Source of the DNA: Rapana venosa
Lineage: Eukaryota; Mollusca; Gastropoda; Neogastropoda; Muricidae
Assembly (NCBI GenBank): GCA_028751875.1
Contig: CM054140.1
Coordinates: forward strand, 52,329,885 to 52,393,884
DNA: 64,000 nt
Direction: 5' to 3'
Below the pieces are notes generated by a model that saw only the letters and a program-made list of their open reading frames with translations, searched no databases and was not told the DNA's origin. A program made the position numbers and the translations under genes. The first letter of the stretch is position 1; each line of letters opens with the position of its first letter. Of this stretch, positions 10,553 to 19,650 are shown in pieces.

Positions 10553-10800
10553 CGAAGAGAGAGAGAGAAAGAGAGAGAAGAGAGGGATGAGAGAGAGAGT
10601 GTGAGAGATTGAGTGAGAGATGAAGTGATGAGAAGGTGGAGAGAGAGAGATAAGAGGGAGGGGTGAGTGGGAGGAAAGAGAGAGGAGAGAGACTGAGAGA
10701 GATGAGATGAGAGAGGACAGAAGAGAGAGAGAGAAGATAAGTCTCTGTGAGTGTGTCTGTTGTCGGTAGCGAGTGAAGTGTGTGTCTGTGTTGGGGGCGT
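10553..10800. repeat. (GA)n-rich tract then short (TG)n
   Basis: Degenerate GAGAGA with TGA and GGA variants to about 10,735, then GTGTGTCTG-rich sequence. The minus strand reads as Ser/Leu-rich frames that are compositional artefacts. Confidence 0.93.
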
Positions 10801-10974
10801 GTGGTTTTGTATTTTGTGTTGGCCATGCGAGGCGCGCGCGCCTTATGTCTTGCGATGTGTGTATGTGTATGTGTACGCGGTCCACGAGGTTGGTGTGATG
10901 CGCGCGGCGAACTGCTGGGGTGGGTCCTGCCAGCATCTAGCGTACTTGAACTAAACATACGTCAAACACGATTA

Positions 10975-11170
10975 GGGACGGACGCTATAGCCGACGTGGT
11001 TAAAACCGTTCGATTCAAACCGTAGGTCTGAAGTGTGGGTTCGAATCTGGCTATACGCGCCAGTCTATCCATTGTTGGGGCAGCGTTGGGAATTAAGGGT
11101 GGTGGGATTGTTACGACTTCCAGAGTCAACTTCGAGTAGCGGACAAGACCTGCAGGTGCGTGCTATGATT
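10975..11170 (+). mobile_element. Group B SINE, 5' part (interrupted)
   Basis: The tRNA-like head has A-box-like GCCGACGTGGTTAAAACCG and B-box-like GGGTTCGAATCTGGC. The body follows with GTTACGACTTCCAGAGTCAA and ACAAGACCTGCAGGTGCG. The element stops here and appears to resume at 11,545 after an inserted minus-strand group A SINE. Confidence 0.65.
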
Positions 11171-11204
11171 TCACTTTATTGTATTTATTATTTTAGTTTA
11201 TTCT

Positions 11205-11528
11205 TTTAATATCGTAGGATAATGGGTAACACATCATGTGCTTTTTTTACATCCTGTCACCGTGTGTATGCGGTTTTGTAAATTTGTGTCATCTGTTCCA
11301 ACGGCACACAATGGCCTATCTTTCAATAGTAGAACAGAGATTTACGTGTGCGCAGATGTTATGGGTGCGTTCGTCACGAGGCCATGGATTATAGTTCTCA
11401 TCGTGATCTTTGACATTCAGTACGATTTTTGTTTTGGGTCACACTGGGTAGAAACGCGAGGTCGGCAAATCGAACCCAAACTCCGGTTTATTGCTGGCAG
11501 GCAAAGTATTGACCTTCTGCCCCTTCTT
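11205..11528 (-). mobile_element. Group A SINE, full-length, inserted in a group B SINE
   Basis: On the minus strand: A-box-like GGCAGAAGGTCAATAC, B-box-like GGGTTCGATTTGCC, a diverged core, TGCGCACACGTAAATC, GGCCATTGTGTGCCG, GATGACACAAATTTACAAAA, then the terminal ACATGATGTGTTACCC-like module. It sits between two parts of a group B SINE in the opposite orientation. Target-site duplications were not identifiable by eye. Confidence 0.7.
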
Positions 11529-11544
11529 CACCTTCAGCAGCTCA

Positions 11545-11760
11545 TTACACTACTCGCAGAGTGAAACAAAAATATGCACAAGAGGTTCAATGATCCTCGT
11601 CGTTTGTGTAAGGGTTCAGCTGGATTAGGGATATCTCAGGGACTTTACTGTCACAACACCCTCAAAGTCGGGATGCGGAATATCTCTCATCAACGGGCTA
11701 AAAAGGTCGATTACGGCAAAAAATCCTACCATTGTGTGAAACCTGGAGTCTAGCCGAATA
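11545..11760 (+). mobile_element. Group B SINE, 3' part (after interruption)
   Basis: It continues the element begun at 10,975: CGCAGAGTGAAACAAAAATA, TGCACAAGAGGTTCAATGAT, then AAAGTCGGGATGCGG, AAAAAATCCTACCATTGTG and GAAACCTGGAGTCTAGCCGA. This tail also ends the chimeric elements at 12,768 and 13,722. Confidence 0.65.
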
Positions 11761-12479
11761 ACAACACCTCCACCATCACCTCCCCCTAAAAAAAGAGCAC
11801 ACGTTACCAGAAAATATCGAATTTCTGCAAAACCTTCATATACTACGAAAAGGTGTTCGCCGAAGTCGTCACAGTCACATTTCCAAGCGTAATGATTGGC
11901 ATCCACAGCGGCAAAGGAGTTGGTTTTGTGTGTTTGTATCTTCTCATGAGGGGAAGGATAGTCTCGTCGCTTTCGTTTATGTGGCTGTGTCGTGTGTGGT
12001 CATCTTCTGCTTGCTGACACCAAAGTTAGACGCAGTCACAGGTCACAACCACCCAAGTAGGCGGGGGTTAGGTCAGACAAGGTCGGTCGCCGTCACGATT
12101 GTTGATGTGGGGTGGCCTTTGGGTGATTGGGTTGAAGAGATGAGGGCTAGAAGATTCGTGTGTGCTTCTGTGTGTGTCGTTTTCTGATGCGTTTCTACGT
12201 GAACATGTACAGGTTTATCCGTGAGTTTAGATTCAGCGACTTCATTTAAGATTGGTGAATATTGGTATGCTCTGCCCTCTCTCTCGTACTCTATTCCTAT
12301 CTCAGGAGAGCCTGGTATCACGCTTGTGCTGTGCACGTCCGTTGTGTGGTTTTATGTGCCCATTGCTTGTATAAATGTTGCCGCGCGATGTTTGTAACTT
12401 ATACTGTGGCAGGTGGTGCGCGGCGTTACAGTTCTTTTTGAGCGCGTTTTGATACAGGCCTTTGTTCGTCTCAGTTTCT
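11761..12479. other. No gene recognised
   Basis: Mixed-composition sequence with only short open frames on both strands (up to about 90 codons, no domain). It has no visible repeat of its own. Confidence 0.5.
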
Positions 12480-12660
12480 GTGTATTTTATACATAGATCA
12501 GGAGAAACTGCATCTCTTCTATGGGTCAGAAGGTTCGAACTCTCGGACGGCTGTACGGGCGAATTAGGGTGAGGATTTTGACCTCCTCTCTCTGGTCAAT
12601 TTCCTTAGTAAGCAGACCGAGCTCAAGCGTCTTAAACCGATTCGTTACAGATTTAACGAT
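12480..12660 (+). mobile_element. Decayed group B SINE, 5' part
   Basis: The B-box-like AGGTTCGAACTCTCGG is followed by a diverged match to the group B body: GAGGATTTTGACCTCC, TCTGGTCAATTTCC, AGCAGACCGAGCTCAAG and CGTCTTAAACC. The match is weak but colinear with 4661 and 5560. Confidence 0.4.
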
Positions 12661-12767
12661 TAATCTTAATTGAAGATAATCATCGGGAGAGATTTACGAC
12701 CACTGCAGTCTAGTACTTTTCCAGCCGACTTACAAGTCTATTGCTTTAAGCGCTTAATATGTGGGAC

Positions 12768-13195
12768 TAGTGCGACAGCATGGTGGGTAAGAGCATTCTC
12801 TCGCGATCCGATGACACCGGGATCGATACCCAGGTTTTAAGATCACACCATAGCGTTAATTTTCCTGGCGTCGAAAATCAGCGGCAGTCCACTACCCTTA
12901 CAGTCTTCTCATATGTAGTACCAACTCGCTGGTCCGATGTTGTAAACGCACGCAGAACATTCTTTCGCAATCGTTAAACCCTTGCTTTTCGAAGAGTAGA
13001 GCAATAGTGGTAGCCGCAGTAGGAAGGAATGACAAAGTTTTGTAAAACGCACTGTAATAGCACCAGACGGTGGGTCGTGTGTTGTCATGTCAGCGAAGTC
13101 GGAAATGCGGCTACCTTAATGAAGGGCAAACTCGTTCGCGTAAGCTAATAATTGAAATCTGGTGAACTGTGGTGACACCTTTTAGTTCTTGTAAC
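12768..13195 (+). mobile_element. Chimeric SINE: group A-type body, group B tail
   Basis: The head has A-box-like TGGTGGGTAAGAGC and B-box-like GATCGATACCCAGG. Then come the group A module CGCACGCAGAACATTC with TCGAAGAGTAGAGCAATAG and GGAATGACAAAGTTTTG. The 3' end instead carries the group B tail, GAAGTCGGAAATGCGGCTAC followed by TGAAATCTGGTGAACTG. The same junction occurs at 13,722. Confidence 0.6.
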
Positions 13196-13480
13196 GAAAA
13201 CAATACAACAAAAAAAAAAGGCCATACGCACCAAGTGTAGCTGATATAATTTCCTATCCACCCCCATCCACAATCGTGGCATAAATAGACTTCCGTAATG
13301 ACAGTTTTATCATCTAAGAGAATCACATTTACGATCAAAACTTGTTTATCTAACTCGTCAAATTATCCTTATATAGTCTTTCTGAATATGGCAAAAGGAC
13401 TTAAAAAACAAATCGCACAGTAACAATTCTGGCCATGGGAAACAGTCGGATTGGTGGGAAGAAAAAAGAGGAGGCAATGG
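13196..13480. other. No feature recognised
   Basis: AT-rich spacer with a short A run (13,209-13,218). Nothing coding. Confidence 0.5.
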
Positions 13481-13653
13481 TGGGGGGGGGGGGACGGGGG
13501 GGGGGGGGGGGGGGGGGGGGGGGTGGCGGGGGGTCAGGGGATGGTGAGTGGGACAAAGGCAATGGCAAACATTGGGAAGATACGGAGGGCATCAGGGCTA
13601 AGGCTGGTAGTCAATGAAGCTCCCACCCCCCCGCCCCACCACCCACCCCCCAC
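13481..13653. repeat. Poly-G block and nearby C-rich block
   Basis: Runs of G (13,481-13,545) broken by single A, T and C are followed about 75 bases later by a C-rich stretch (13,621-13,653). The blocks are complementary in composition and could pair. The G block also satisfies the G-quadruplex pattern. Run lengths are unreliable. Confidence 0.8.
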
Positions 13654-13721
13654 GAAGAAAAGTGTTTTAAGCCTGAGCTGAATGGAAAGTAAATAATTAT
13701 TCATTTCTGTATCCAAGAAGG

Positions 13722-14130
13722 AACGGTGGCAGAATGGTTAAAACGTTCATCTGTGTAAACCGTGAGGTTCTGGGTTCGAATCCCCAGCCTTGTCCTTTCT
13801 TTCCGATTTCACGAGAGAAACAAAAAATCCGAGGTAGGCCTAAATGTCAAAAATCTTTCGGATGAAACTATAAACCGAGGTACTGCGCGTGATTGCTCAC
13901 AGAAACATCTTCCGCACATGTTATAAACCCGTCCCGCCATTCGGGAGAGTAGGCCATTTCGTGCCGGGTAGAAAAGGATGACAAAATTTCAAATACGCAT
14001 CCACACAAGTGTCGTGCTTAGACATCATTCGTGAAGTCGGAATGCGGACACCTAAATAGGGGGGAGGGGGTGGGGGGAATGGTCGCATACGCAAAATCTC
14101 ACCATTGGTGAACCTCGGAGCTCTAGCCGA
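13722..14130 (+). mobile_element. Chimeric SINE: tRNA head, group A core, group B tail
   Basis: This is the clearest composite. The head has GTGGCAGAATGGTTAAAACG and GGGTTCGAATCCCC, close to A and B box consensus. The core TCGGATGAAACTATAAACCG lies near 13,858. The group A module GAGAGTAGGCCATTTCGTGC is followed by GATGACAAAATTTC. The group B tail comes last: GAAGTCGGAATGCGG at 14,035, then CTCACCATTGGTGAACCTCG and GAGCTCTAGCCGA. Confidence 0.8.
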
Positions 14131-14240
14131 GGATCGACTCCCCCTCCCCACCCCCCCCCATCCAAAAATAACCAACCAACAACCAACCAAAAAGAAAACA
14201 GCCAACCAAACAAAAAACCCCAAAACAAACCCAAAACACA
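14131..14240. repeat. C-rich and (CCAA)n-like linker
   Basis: CCCC-rich sequence passes into CCAACCAACAACCAACC and CAAACCCCAAAACAAACCC, probably expanded from the A-rich 3' end of the preceding SINE. Confidence 0.75.
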
Positions 14241-14261
14241 ACGCGTGTACACTGGTGCCTT

Positions 14262-14365
14262 TAGACGTCATCCCCAAAGGTCTGACTGCAACTATCTTGA
14301 TGATGGGCAAAAAACGATCCATACGCAAAAAATCTCACCATTGGTAAACCTCGGAGCTCTAGCCA
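14262..14365 (+). mobile_element. Second copy of the group B SINE tail
   Basis: It repeats the 14,080-14,130 tail: AAAATCTCACCATTGGTAAA, CCTCGGAGCTCTAGCC, then CAACAACAACAA. It may be a local duplication of the preceding SINE's end. Confidence 0.65.
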
Positions 14366-14399
14366 AAAACAACAACAACAAAAATAACCAAACTCAGAT

Positions 14400-14512
14400 G
14401 TCCCATGCCTAACTTTACAGAAGAAGCAACTTGCACACACACGACAAACCTATTGTAATTGCCCTTCATGGGATGATTAAAGTGTTTTTGACTTTGACTT
14501 TGACTTTGACTA
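14400..14512 (+). mobile_element. Probable LINE 3' terminus with (GACTTT)n
   Basis: GTAATTGCCCTTCATGGG, GATGATTAAAGTG, then four GACTTT repeats. A short unstructured 3' end closing in a tandem hexamer is typical of L1/Tx1-type LINEs. No coding remnant is visible, so the class is inferred. Confidence 0.4.
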
Positions 14513-14767
14513 TCTATCTTTCCTACAAGATTCACTATGGTCGGTAACAAACACGGATAGCCCGAAAAGGTTCCGCTATACTCAGCTTGCTCCAGACACT
14601 ACCTACATGAAGATTTCAATGCAGTGCCTCAGTAACTCCTAAAGGAGTTCAAGTCAAAGTCAACTCACAGGAGAGAGAGAGAGCGCACGGAAATCTTGCC
14701 CCCCAGCTATAAAATCTATTCAAGCTTTTCGAATCATTATCAAATTAAACAAAAAATTAATTTTATT
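14513..14767. other. No gene; short GA tract
   Basis: Contains GTCAAAGTCAACTC and a short GAGAGAGA tract. The rest is AT-rich and unassigned. Confidence 0.5.
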
Positions 14768-14948
14768 ATTTTATATCGAGGATAATGGAATAAGCACTCA
14801 TGTGCTTTTTTACATCCAGTCCCCAAATGTATGCGGTTTTGTCAATTCTGTCATCCGTTCCCACCGGCACACAATGGCCTACTCTTACGAAAAGCGGAAC
14901 AGGATTTAACATATGCGCAAGATGTTCTGCGTGCGTTCGCACACGGGA
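14768..14948 (-). mobile_element. Group A SINE, 3' half
   Basis: The minus strand reads CGTGTGCGAACGCACGCAGA, then GCGCATATGTTAAATCC, GTAAGAGTAGGCCATTGTG, GGGAACGGATGACAGAATTG and the terminal TTATTCCATTATCCTCGATA. The tRNA head and core are absent. It is very close to the copy at 16,205. Confidence 0.85.
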
Positions 14949-15218
14949 CAAAATTCGATTAATCTTCTTGCTTGAAAAACTGTTAAAACAGGTTAAAAAA
15001 AATCTATCAATGCTAAAAGAAATCAGTACGAATAAACATCAATAACTGTAGTTACCTGTAGCCTCAGGTAGAAAATGCCCCAGTCGACAACGCGTAGTGT
15101 GGTTCCCGCTTGTCGCTCTGCTCTGAACTTGCATCGGCCACCACCACCACCCGGGGTGGAATGAAGAGTGAGGAGTGTCAGGCTGTCATCACAAGTTGTT
15201 GCTGTGCACTGCACAGTA
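14949..15218. other. No gene recognised
   Basis: AT-rich sequence, then a mixed stretch with a short CACCACCACCAC run. Only short open frames. Confidence 0.5.
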
Positions 15219-15274
15219 CTCAGCCCTCTGGACCAATAGCGTTGACGGTGATGACTTGTCACAGGAAACTTCAC

Positions 15275-15327
<53 letters not shown>

Positions 15328-15456
15328 GTGCGTGTGTGTGCGTGTGTGTGTGCATGCGTGCGGTGCGTTGTGTGTGTGTGTGTGTGTGTTGTGTGTGTGT
15401 GTTTGTGTGTGTGTTGTGTGTGTGTGTTTGTGTGTGTGTGTGTGCGTGTGTGTGTG
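15219..15456. repeat. GGACCAATAG block with (CT)n and (TG)n
   Basis: A block of about 55 bases (GGACCAATAGC...GTCAC...CTTCACAG) is followed by (CT)n to about 15,326 and (TG)n with variants to 15,456. The block plus (CT)n recurs at 16,103-16,200 on the far side of the LINE fragment. Confidence 0.85.
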
Positions 15457-16000
15457 ATTCAGATTCAGATTCAGATTCAGAATATTTTATTGCCATTTAA
15501 GTCATGTAGACTTATTTGACACAACAAAAACATCAATTATAATTATTATCTATTTTGGTTAAAAGTGATGTACACTAAAAAAACATGTTGCATTCTACTT
15601 CTCTTTTTCTCTCTTTTCAAAACACTCATACACATATCTGATGATATCTGCTTGATATATATCAACTGTGATTACGTCACTTAATTTATGTACACAGTTT
15701 TTGCGTTCATTGTCTTTCGCTTTGATTTTTCATAACAAATTATTTCTGAGTTCATCATATAAAATACATTCATCGAGTAAATGAAATTCATCTTCTATTT
15801 TGTTACAGTATCTACATTTTCTGTCCTCTCTGGATATATTTTGGTGCCTCCCTTTCTCTATCATTAAATTGTGAGAGCTTGTGCGAAATTTACAAAAGGT
15901 CTTCTTATGGGTTTCGTTTTCATAGTTTATTAAATATGGTTCCATTCTGTATTCTTTTGTAGCATTATCATAAAATTTTAGTTTTGCAAACTCTTTCTTC

Positions 16001-16003
<3 letters not shown>
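15457..16003 (-). mobile_element. 5'-truncated LINE 3' end, L1/Tx1-like, in a TG tract
   Basis: On the minus strand a coding remnant (16,000-15,730) is followed by an AT-rich 3' region, ATAAAATATTCTGAAT and a hexamer tail of TCTGAA repeats. Both ends abut TG/CA microsatellite, so the element seems to have inserted into a CA tract. It is 5'-truncated, as LINE copies usually are. Confidence 0.75.
15730..16000 (-). pseudogene. LINE reverse-transcriptase ORF, C-terminal zinc-binding end
   Basis: About 90 uninterrupted codons end at a stop at 15,730. Visible motifs are KFRTSSHNLMIEKGRHQNI and then CRYCNKIEDEFHLLDEC, a C-x2-C-x7-H-x4-C arrangement. This is the zinc-binding segment found at the C-terminus of many L1/Tx1- and I-type LINE polyproteins, where it probably contacts nucleic acid. 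The reverse transcriptase itself is missing: coding sequence enters directly from the TG tract with no start codon of its own. The frame is intact over this length, so the insertion is younger than the other LINEs in the window. Clade assignment is an inference. Confidence 0.7.
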
Positions 16004-16037
<34 letters not shown>

Positions 16038-16038
16038 G

Positions 16039-16069
<31 letters not shown>

Positions 16070-16151
16070 GTGTGTGTGTGTGTGTGTGTGTGTGTCTGTC
16101 TGTGGACCAATAGCACAGATGGTAGATAACTAGTCACCCATACTTCACAGT

Positions 16152-16195
<44 letters not shown>

Positions 16196-16200
16196 CTCTT
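16004..16200. repeat. (TG)n, GGACCAATAG block, (CT)n
   Basis: TG to about 16,098, then a second copy of the GGACCAATAG block and (CT)n. It mirrors the content of 15,219-15,456. Confidence 0.9.
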
Positions 16201-16204
16201 CATA

Positions 16205-16575
16205 CTTATAGGGGACGGGATAGTCTAGTGGTTAGAACATTGCGCTCGCAATCTGACAACCCGGGTTCGATTCCCGTTCAAGGGAATATTTTCCCCTGGA
16301 GTTAACATCAGTGCCGACTCACTCCACTCTCCCCAAAAGTCCTTCGGATGAGACTATAAACCGAGGTCCCGTGTGCGAACGCATGCAGAACATCTTGCAC
16401 ACACATTAAAATCCTGTTCCGCTTTACGTAATAGTAGGCCATTGTGTGCCGGTGGGAACAGATGACAATTTACAAAACCACATACACACGGGGACTGGAT
16501 GTAAAAAAAAAGCACATAAGTGCTTACTCCATTATCCTCGATATAAAAGAATAAAAAAAATATAAATACTTGATT
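16205..16575 (+). mobile_element. Group A SINE, best-preserved copy
   Basis: Full architecture: tRNA-like head (A-box-like TAGTCTAGTGGTTAGAAC, B-box GGGTTCGATTCCCG), the core TTCGGATGAGACTATAAACC near 16,343, GTGCGAACGCATGCAGAACA, GTAGGCCATTGTGTGCCGG, GGGAACAGATGACAATTTAC, then GACTGGATGTAAAAA, AAGCACATAAGTGCTTAC and CATTATCCTCGATA with an A-rich end. I used it as the reference for the other group A copies. The head does not support a functional tRNA. Confidence 0.9.
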
Positions 16576-16668
16576 GGTACTAACAGAATGATGCTTAACG
16601 GTTGTTCCCCTTGTCCTTGTTATTCAATTGAATTTTTTGTTACTCATTAATTTTTGTGCTCTTAAAGA

Positions 16669-17710
16669 GTAGGGTGTGATGTAGGGGATGTGATGTGTGG
16701 GTGTCTTGTAGGGTTGTCATATGGGGTGTCATAAAGGGGTGATGTAGGGTGTCTTGTAGGGTGGTGCATACTGTGGGCGCATTTAGGGTTGTCATGGAGG
16801 GTGTTGATGTAGGGTGTCATATAGGGTGTTATTAGGTTGTGATGTAGGGTGTTGTGATGTACGGTGTTCATGTAGGGTGTCATGTAGGGTGTTTTTTGGA
16901 TGTAAGGGTTTGGTGATGTAGGGTGTGATGTTAGGGTGTGATGTAGGCGTAATGTAAAGGAGTGGTGGATGTGGGTTGTGATGTAGGGCTAGTGAGGTAG
17001 GGGGGGGTTTTTTTTTTTTTTGTGTGTGATGTAGGGTGTCATGTAGGTGTGATGTATGATGTGATGTAGGGTGTCATTGTAGGGGGGGATGTAGGGTGTA
17101 ATTGTAGGGTGTGATGTAAGGTGTTCATGTAGGGTGTGTGTTTGGGGGTGACTGTAAGGTGTCATGTAGGTGGGTGATGTAGGGTGTGATGTAAGGTGTC
17201 ATGTTGGGTGTCATGTTGGAAGTCTGTTGGGTGTGATGTAGGTGTTCATGTAGGGTTTTTGTGATGTAGGGGTGTCATCCAGGGTGTTATGTAGGGTGTT
17301 ATGTAGGGTGTCATATATGGTGTGGAATAGGGTGTGATGTAGGTGTCATACAGGGGGCTGCATGTAGGTGAATAGAGGGTGTGATATAGGGTGTGATGTT
17401 GGGTGTCATACAGGGTTTGTGTGATGTTTAGGGTGTCATAATAGCGGTGTTGATAATAGGTGTCATACAGGGTGTGATGTTAGGTGGTATTTAGTGTGTG
17501 CTATGGGGTTTGTCATACAGGGGTGAGTAGGGTGGGGTAGGGTGTGTAGGGGTTTGTAGGGGTATGTAGGGGCCTATAGGGTGTGATGTGGGTAGATTGG
17601 GGTATATGGGGGGGTTGTAGGGTTGTTTTGGGGGGTTCAAAAGGGGTGTGATTAGGGGGGATATATTGAAAGGTGTCATTAGGGGTCAAAAGGGTGTTTT
17701 AAGGGTGTTT
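16669..17710 (+). repeat. 12-bp G-rich minisatellite, array 1
   Basis: The dominant unit is AGGGTGTGATGT or AGGGTGTCATAT, many copies separated by one- to few-base slips. At 12 bp per unit the length equals roughly 85 units. G is on the plus strand. It begins about 95 bases after a group A SINE. Minus frames read as Thr-Pro-Tyr-Met repeats but are broken throughout by indels. Confidence 0.95.
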
Positions 17711-17717
17711 TTAATAA

Positions 17718-18195
17718 GGCTATATGACACCCAAAACATCACACCTATATGACACCCTACATCCACCAATAGAAACCCAAGACCCCCTAATAACCTAATA
17801 ACCCTATATGACACCCAAACACCCTTTATACACCCAATACCCAATCCCCCCCTTTAGACCCCCTACATCAACCTAATGACACCCAAATTTGACACCTAAT
17901 ACCCCATAATGACCCCCAAAGGGAACCCCCACACACACCCTATAAAACCCCCTACTCACCCAATATACACCTAATACCCCCTACATACCCATATATGCAC
18001 CTTATAGACCCCATACACCCACATGACACCCACATACACCCAAATAAACCCCCAATCACCAATAAACCCTAATGAACACCCTAAGACACCCTACATAATT
18101 ATATGACACCCAAGACAGATTTACACCCCTAAAACCCTAAAATGAATAAAAACCCCTAATGCATAATTACACCCAATAGCCCTAATCTTTATTTT
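17718..18195 (-). repeat. 12-bp minisatellite, inverted array 2
   Basis: The same unit in reverse (TATGACACCC, CCCTACATCA) starts abruptly after TTTTTAATAAGGC near 17,715. Many units have contracted to CCCTAATGACACC or CCCCTACATA forms. The bases either side of the switch are not mirror images of one another. Confidence 0.9.
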
Positions 18196-18395
18196 GAATT
18201 TCATGAAACCCTTTTTGGGGCAAATCGCATAGCAAAAAATCCATAGTAAATAACCCATATGCCCCAACATGCAAAATCCCATATTTTTTCATTATATGAT
18301 TTATAAGCCTGAAAACATAACCCTATATGTTTTTTAAAAATTCTTACATCATGAAAATGAACCCTAATCAAATTTCTTAGAATGTTGACAATTCA
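18196..18395. other. Spacer between oppositely oriented arrays
   Basis: AT-rich sequence with scattered ACCCTAA and CCCATA remnants of the unit. Orientation returns to G on plus at about 18,395. Confidence 0.7.
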
Positions 18396-19650
18396 AAAAG
18401 GGGTCGCGGGTGGATAAGGTGTCATGGGTGTAATTGGGTGGTTGTTTAAAAGGGGGTGAATAGGTGCCAAAGGTTTTATTAGGGCATATGGGTGTCAAAA
18501 GGGTTTCATAAGGGGTAAAAACAGGGGTAGTGGGGTGCCAATAGGGTGTGATGTAGAGTGCATATGGGGGCATGTAGGTTGTTTTTTGGGGGGGATATAG
18601 GGGTTTAAAATAGGGTGTCTGGGGTGTATATGGCGTCATGAGGTTCGAGGTGTCATGTAGGGTGTAATAAGGGGTCATGAGGTGTCATCGGGGTTTCTTG
18701 GTTGTCTGAGGGGTGTGTGGGTTCATGTAGGGGGATATAGGGGTGTTAGGGATCAGGGGCGTGAAGGGGGTTTCATGGGGGGTTTCATGGGGGTGCGATT
18801 CGGTGTGAGTGGGGGTGTATGTGGGGTGTTTAGGGGTGTCAAAAAGGGTGCAAAAAGGTTCATTTAGGGTGGTTTATGGTGTGATTTAGGGTCAATAGGT
18901 TGTCAGGGTGGTGTTTGTAGGGGGGCTTTGGGGTAGAATAAGGTGTCTGTAGGTTGTCATTTTGGGTGTTGAGGGTGTCAGTGGGGTGATATGGGGTGTT
19001 TTAAAAGTTCAGGGAGGCTGGATTTGGGGTTTTCATTGGGGTGTCTTGGTGGGAATAGGGTGTGATGGGGGTGTATTGGGGTTTCAAAGAGTGCATATAA
19101 GGTGTCATTTAGGGGGTATGGGGACAAGGGTTATGTGGGGTGCATTTAGGTGTCAATAATGTCAAAGGTGTCATTTAGGGTGTATTAGGAGTCAATGGGG
19201 TCCATAGTGTGTTATGTAGGGTTGATAATGGTGTGAGAGGGGGCAATAAGGTGTCAGGTAGGGGGGATTGGGGTGTCATATAAGGTGTCAAAGGGTGTGA
19301 TGTAGGGGCCAATAAGTTGTTGTAGGGGGATGTAGGGTGATGTCGGGTGTCTGAGTGTGTGATGTAGGGTGTCATATAACGTGTCAATAGGGCCATAAGA
19401 GTGTGTGTATATGTCCTACAGTGTAGTAGGGTGTCATATAGGGTGTGTGTAATGGTATTGGGGTGTCTTGGGGTTGACGTAGGGGGTCATGGCGGGGATT
19501 TTGGGGTCAAAAAGGGTGTCAATAGGGTGTATATGAGGTGTGTATGTGTCCACAGGTGGAGAGGGGTCATAAGGGTGTCATATAGGGTGTCTTTAGAGTG
19601 TGGTAAGTGCCCTCGGGTGGTGTAGGTGTCATAAGGTGGCTGGGTGTTAT
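18396..19650 (+). repeat. 12-bp G-rich minisatellite, array 3
   Basis: Degenerate AGGGTGTCATA-type units, many reading GGGGTGTCAAAAGG or GGGGTTTCATGG. They are more diverged than array 1, with longer G runs. The array fades near 19,650 into T-rich sequence. Confidence 0.92.

Noticed and set aside
16205..16275. Functional tRNA gene
   Set aside because: The A and B boxes are present, but a tRNA cloverleaf cannot be completed and the sequence continues into a SINE body. The same holds for the other heads.
16669..19650. Interstitial telomere repeat
   Set aside because: TAGGG occurs, but the unit is 12 bases with a GTGTCATA part. It is not TTAGGG or a simple variant of it.
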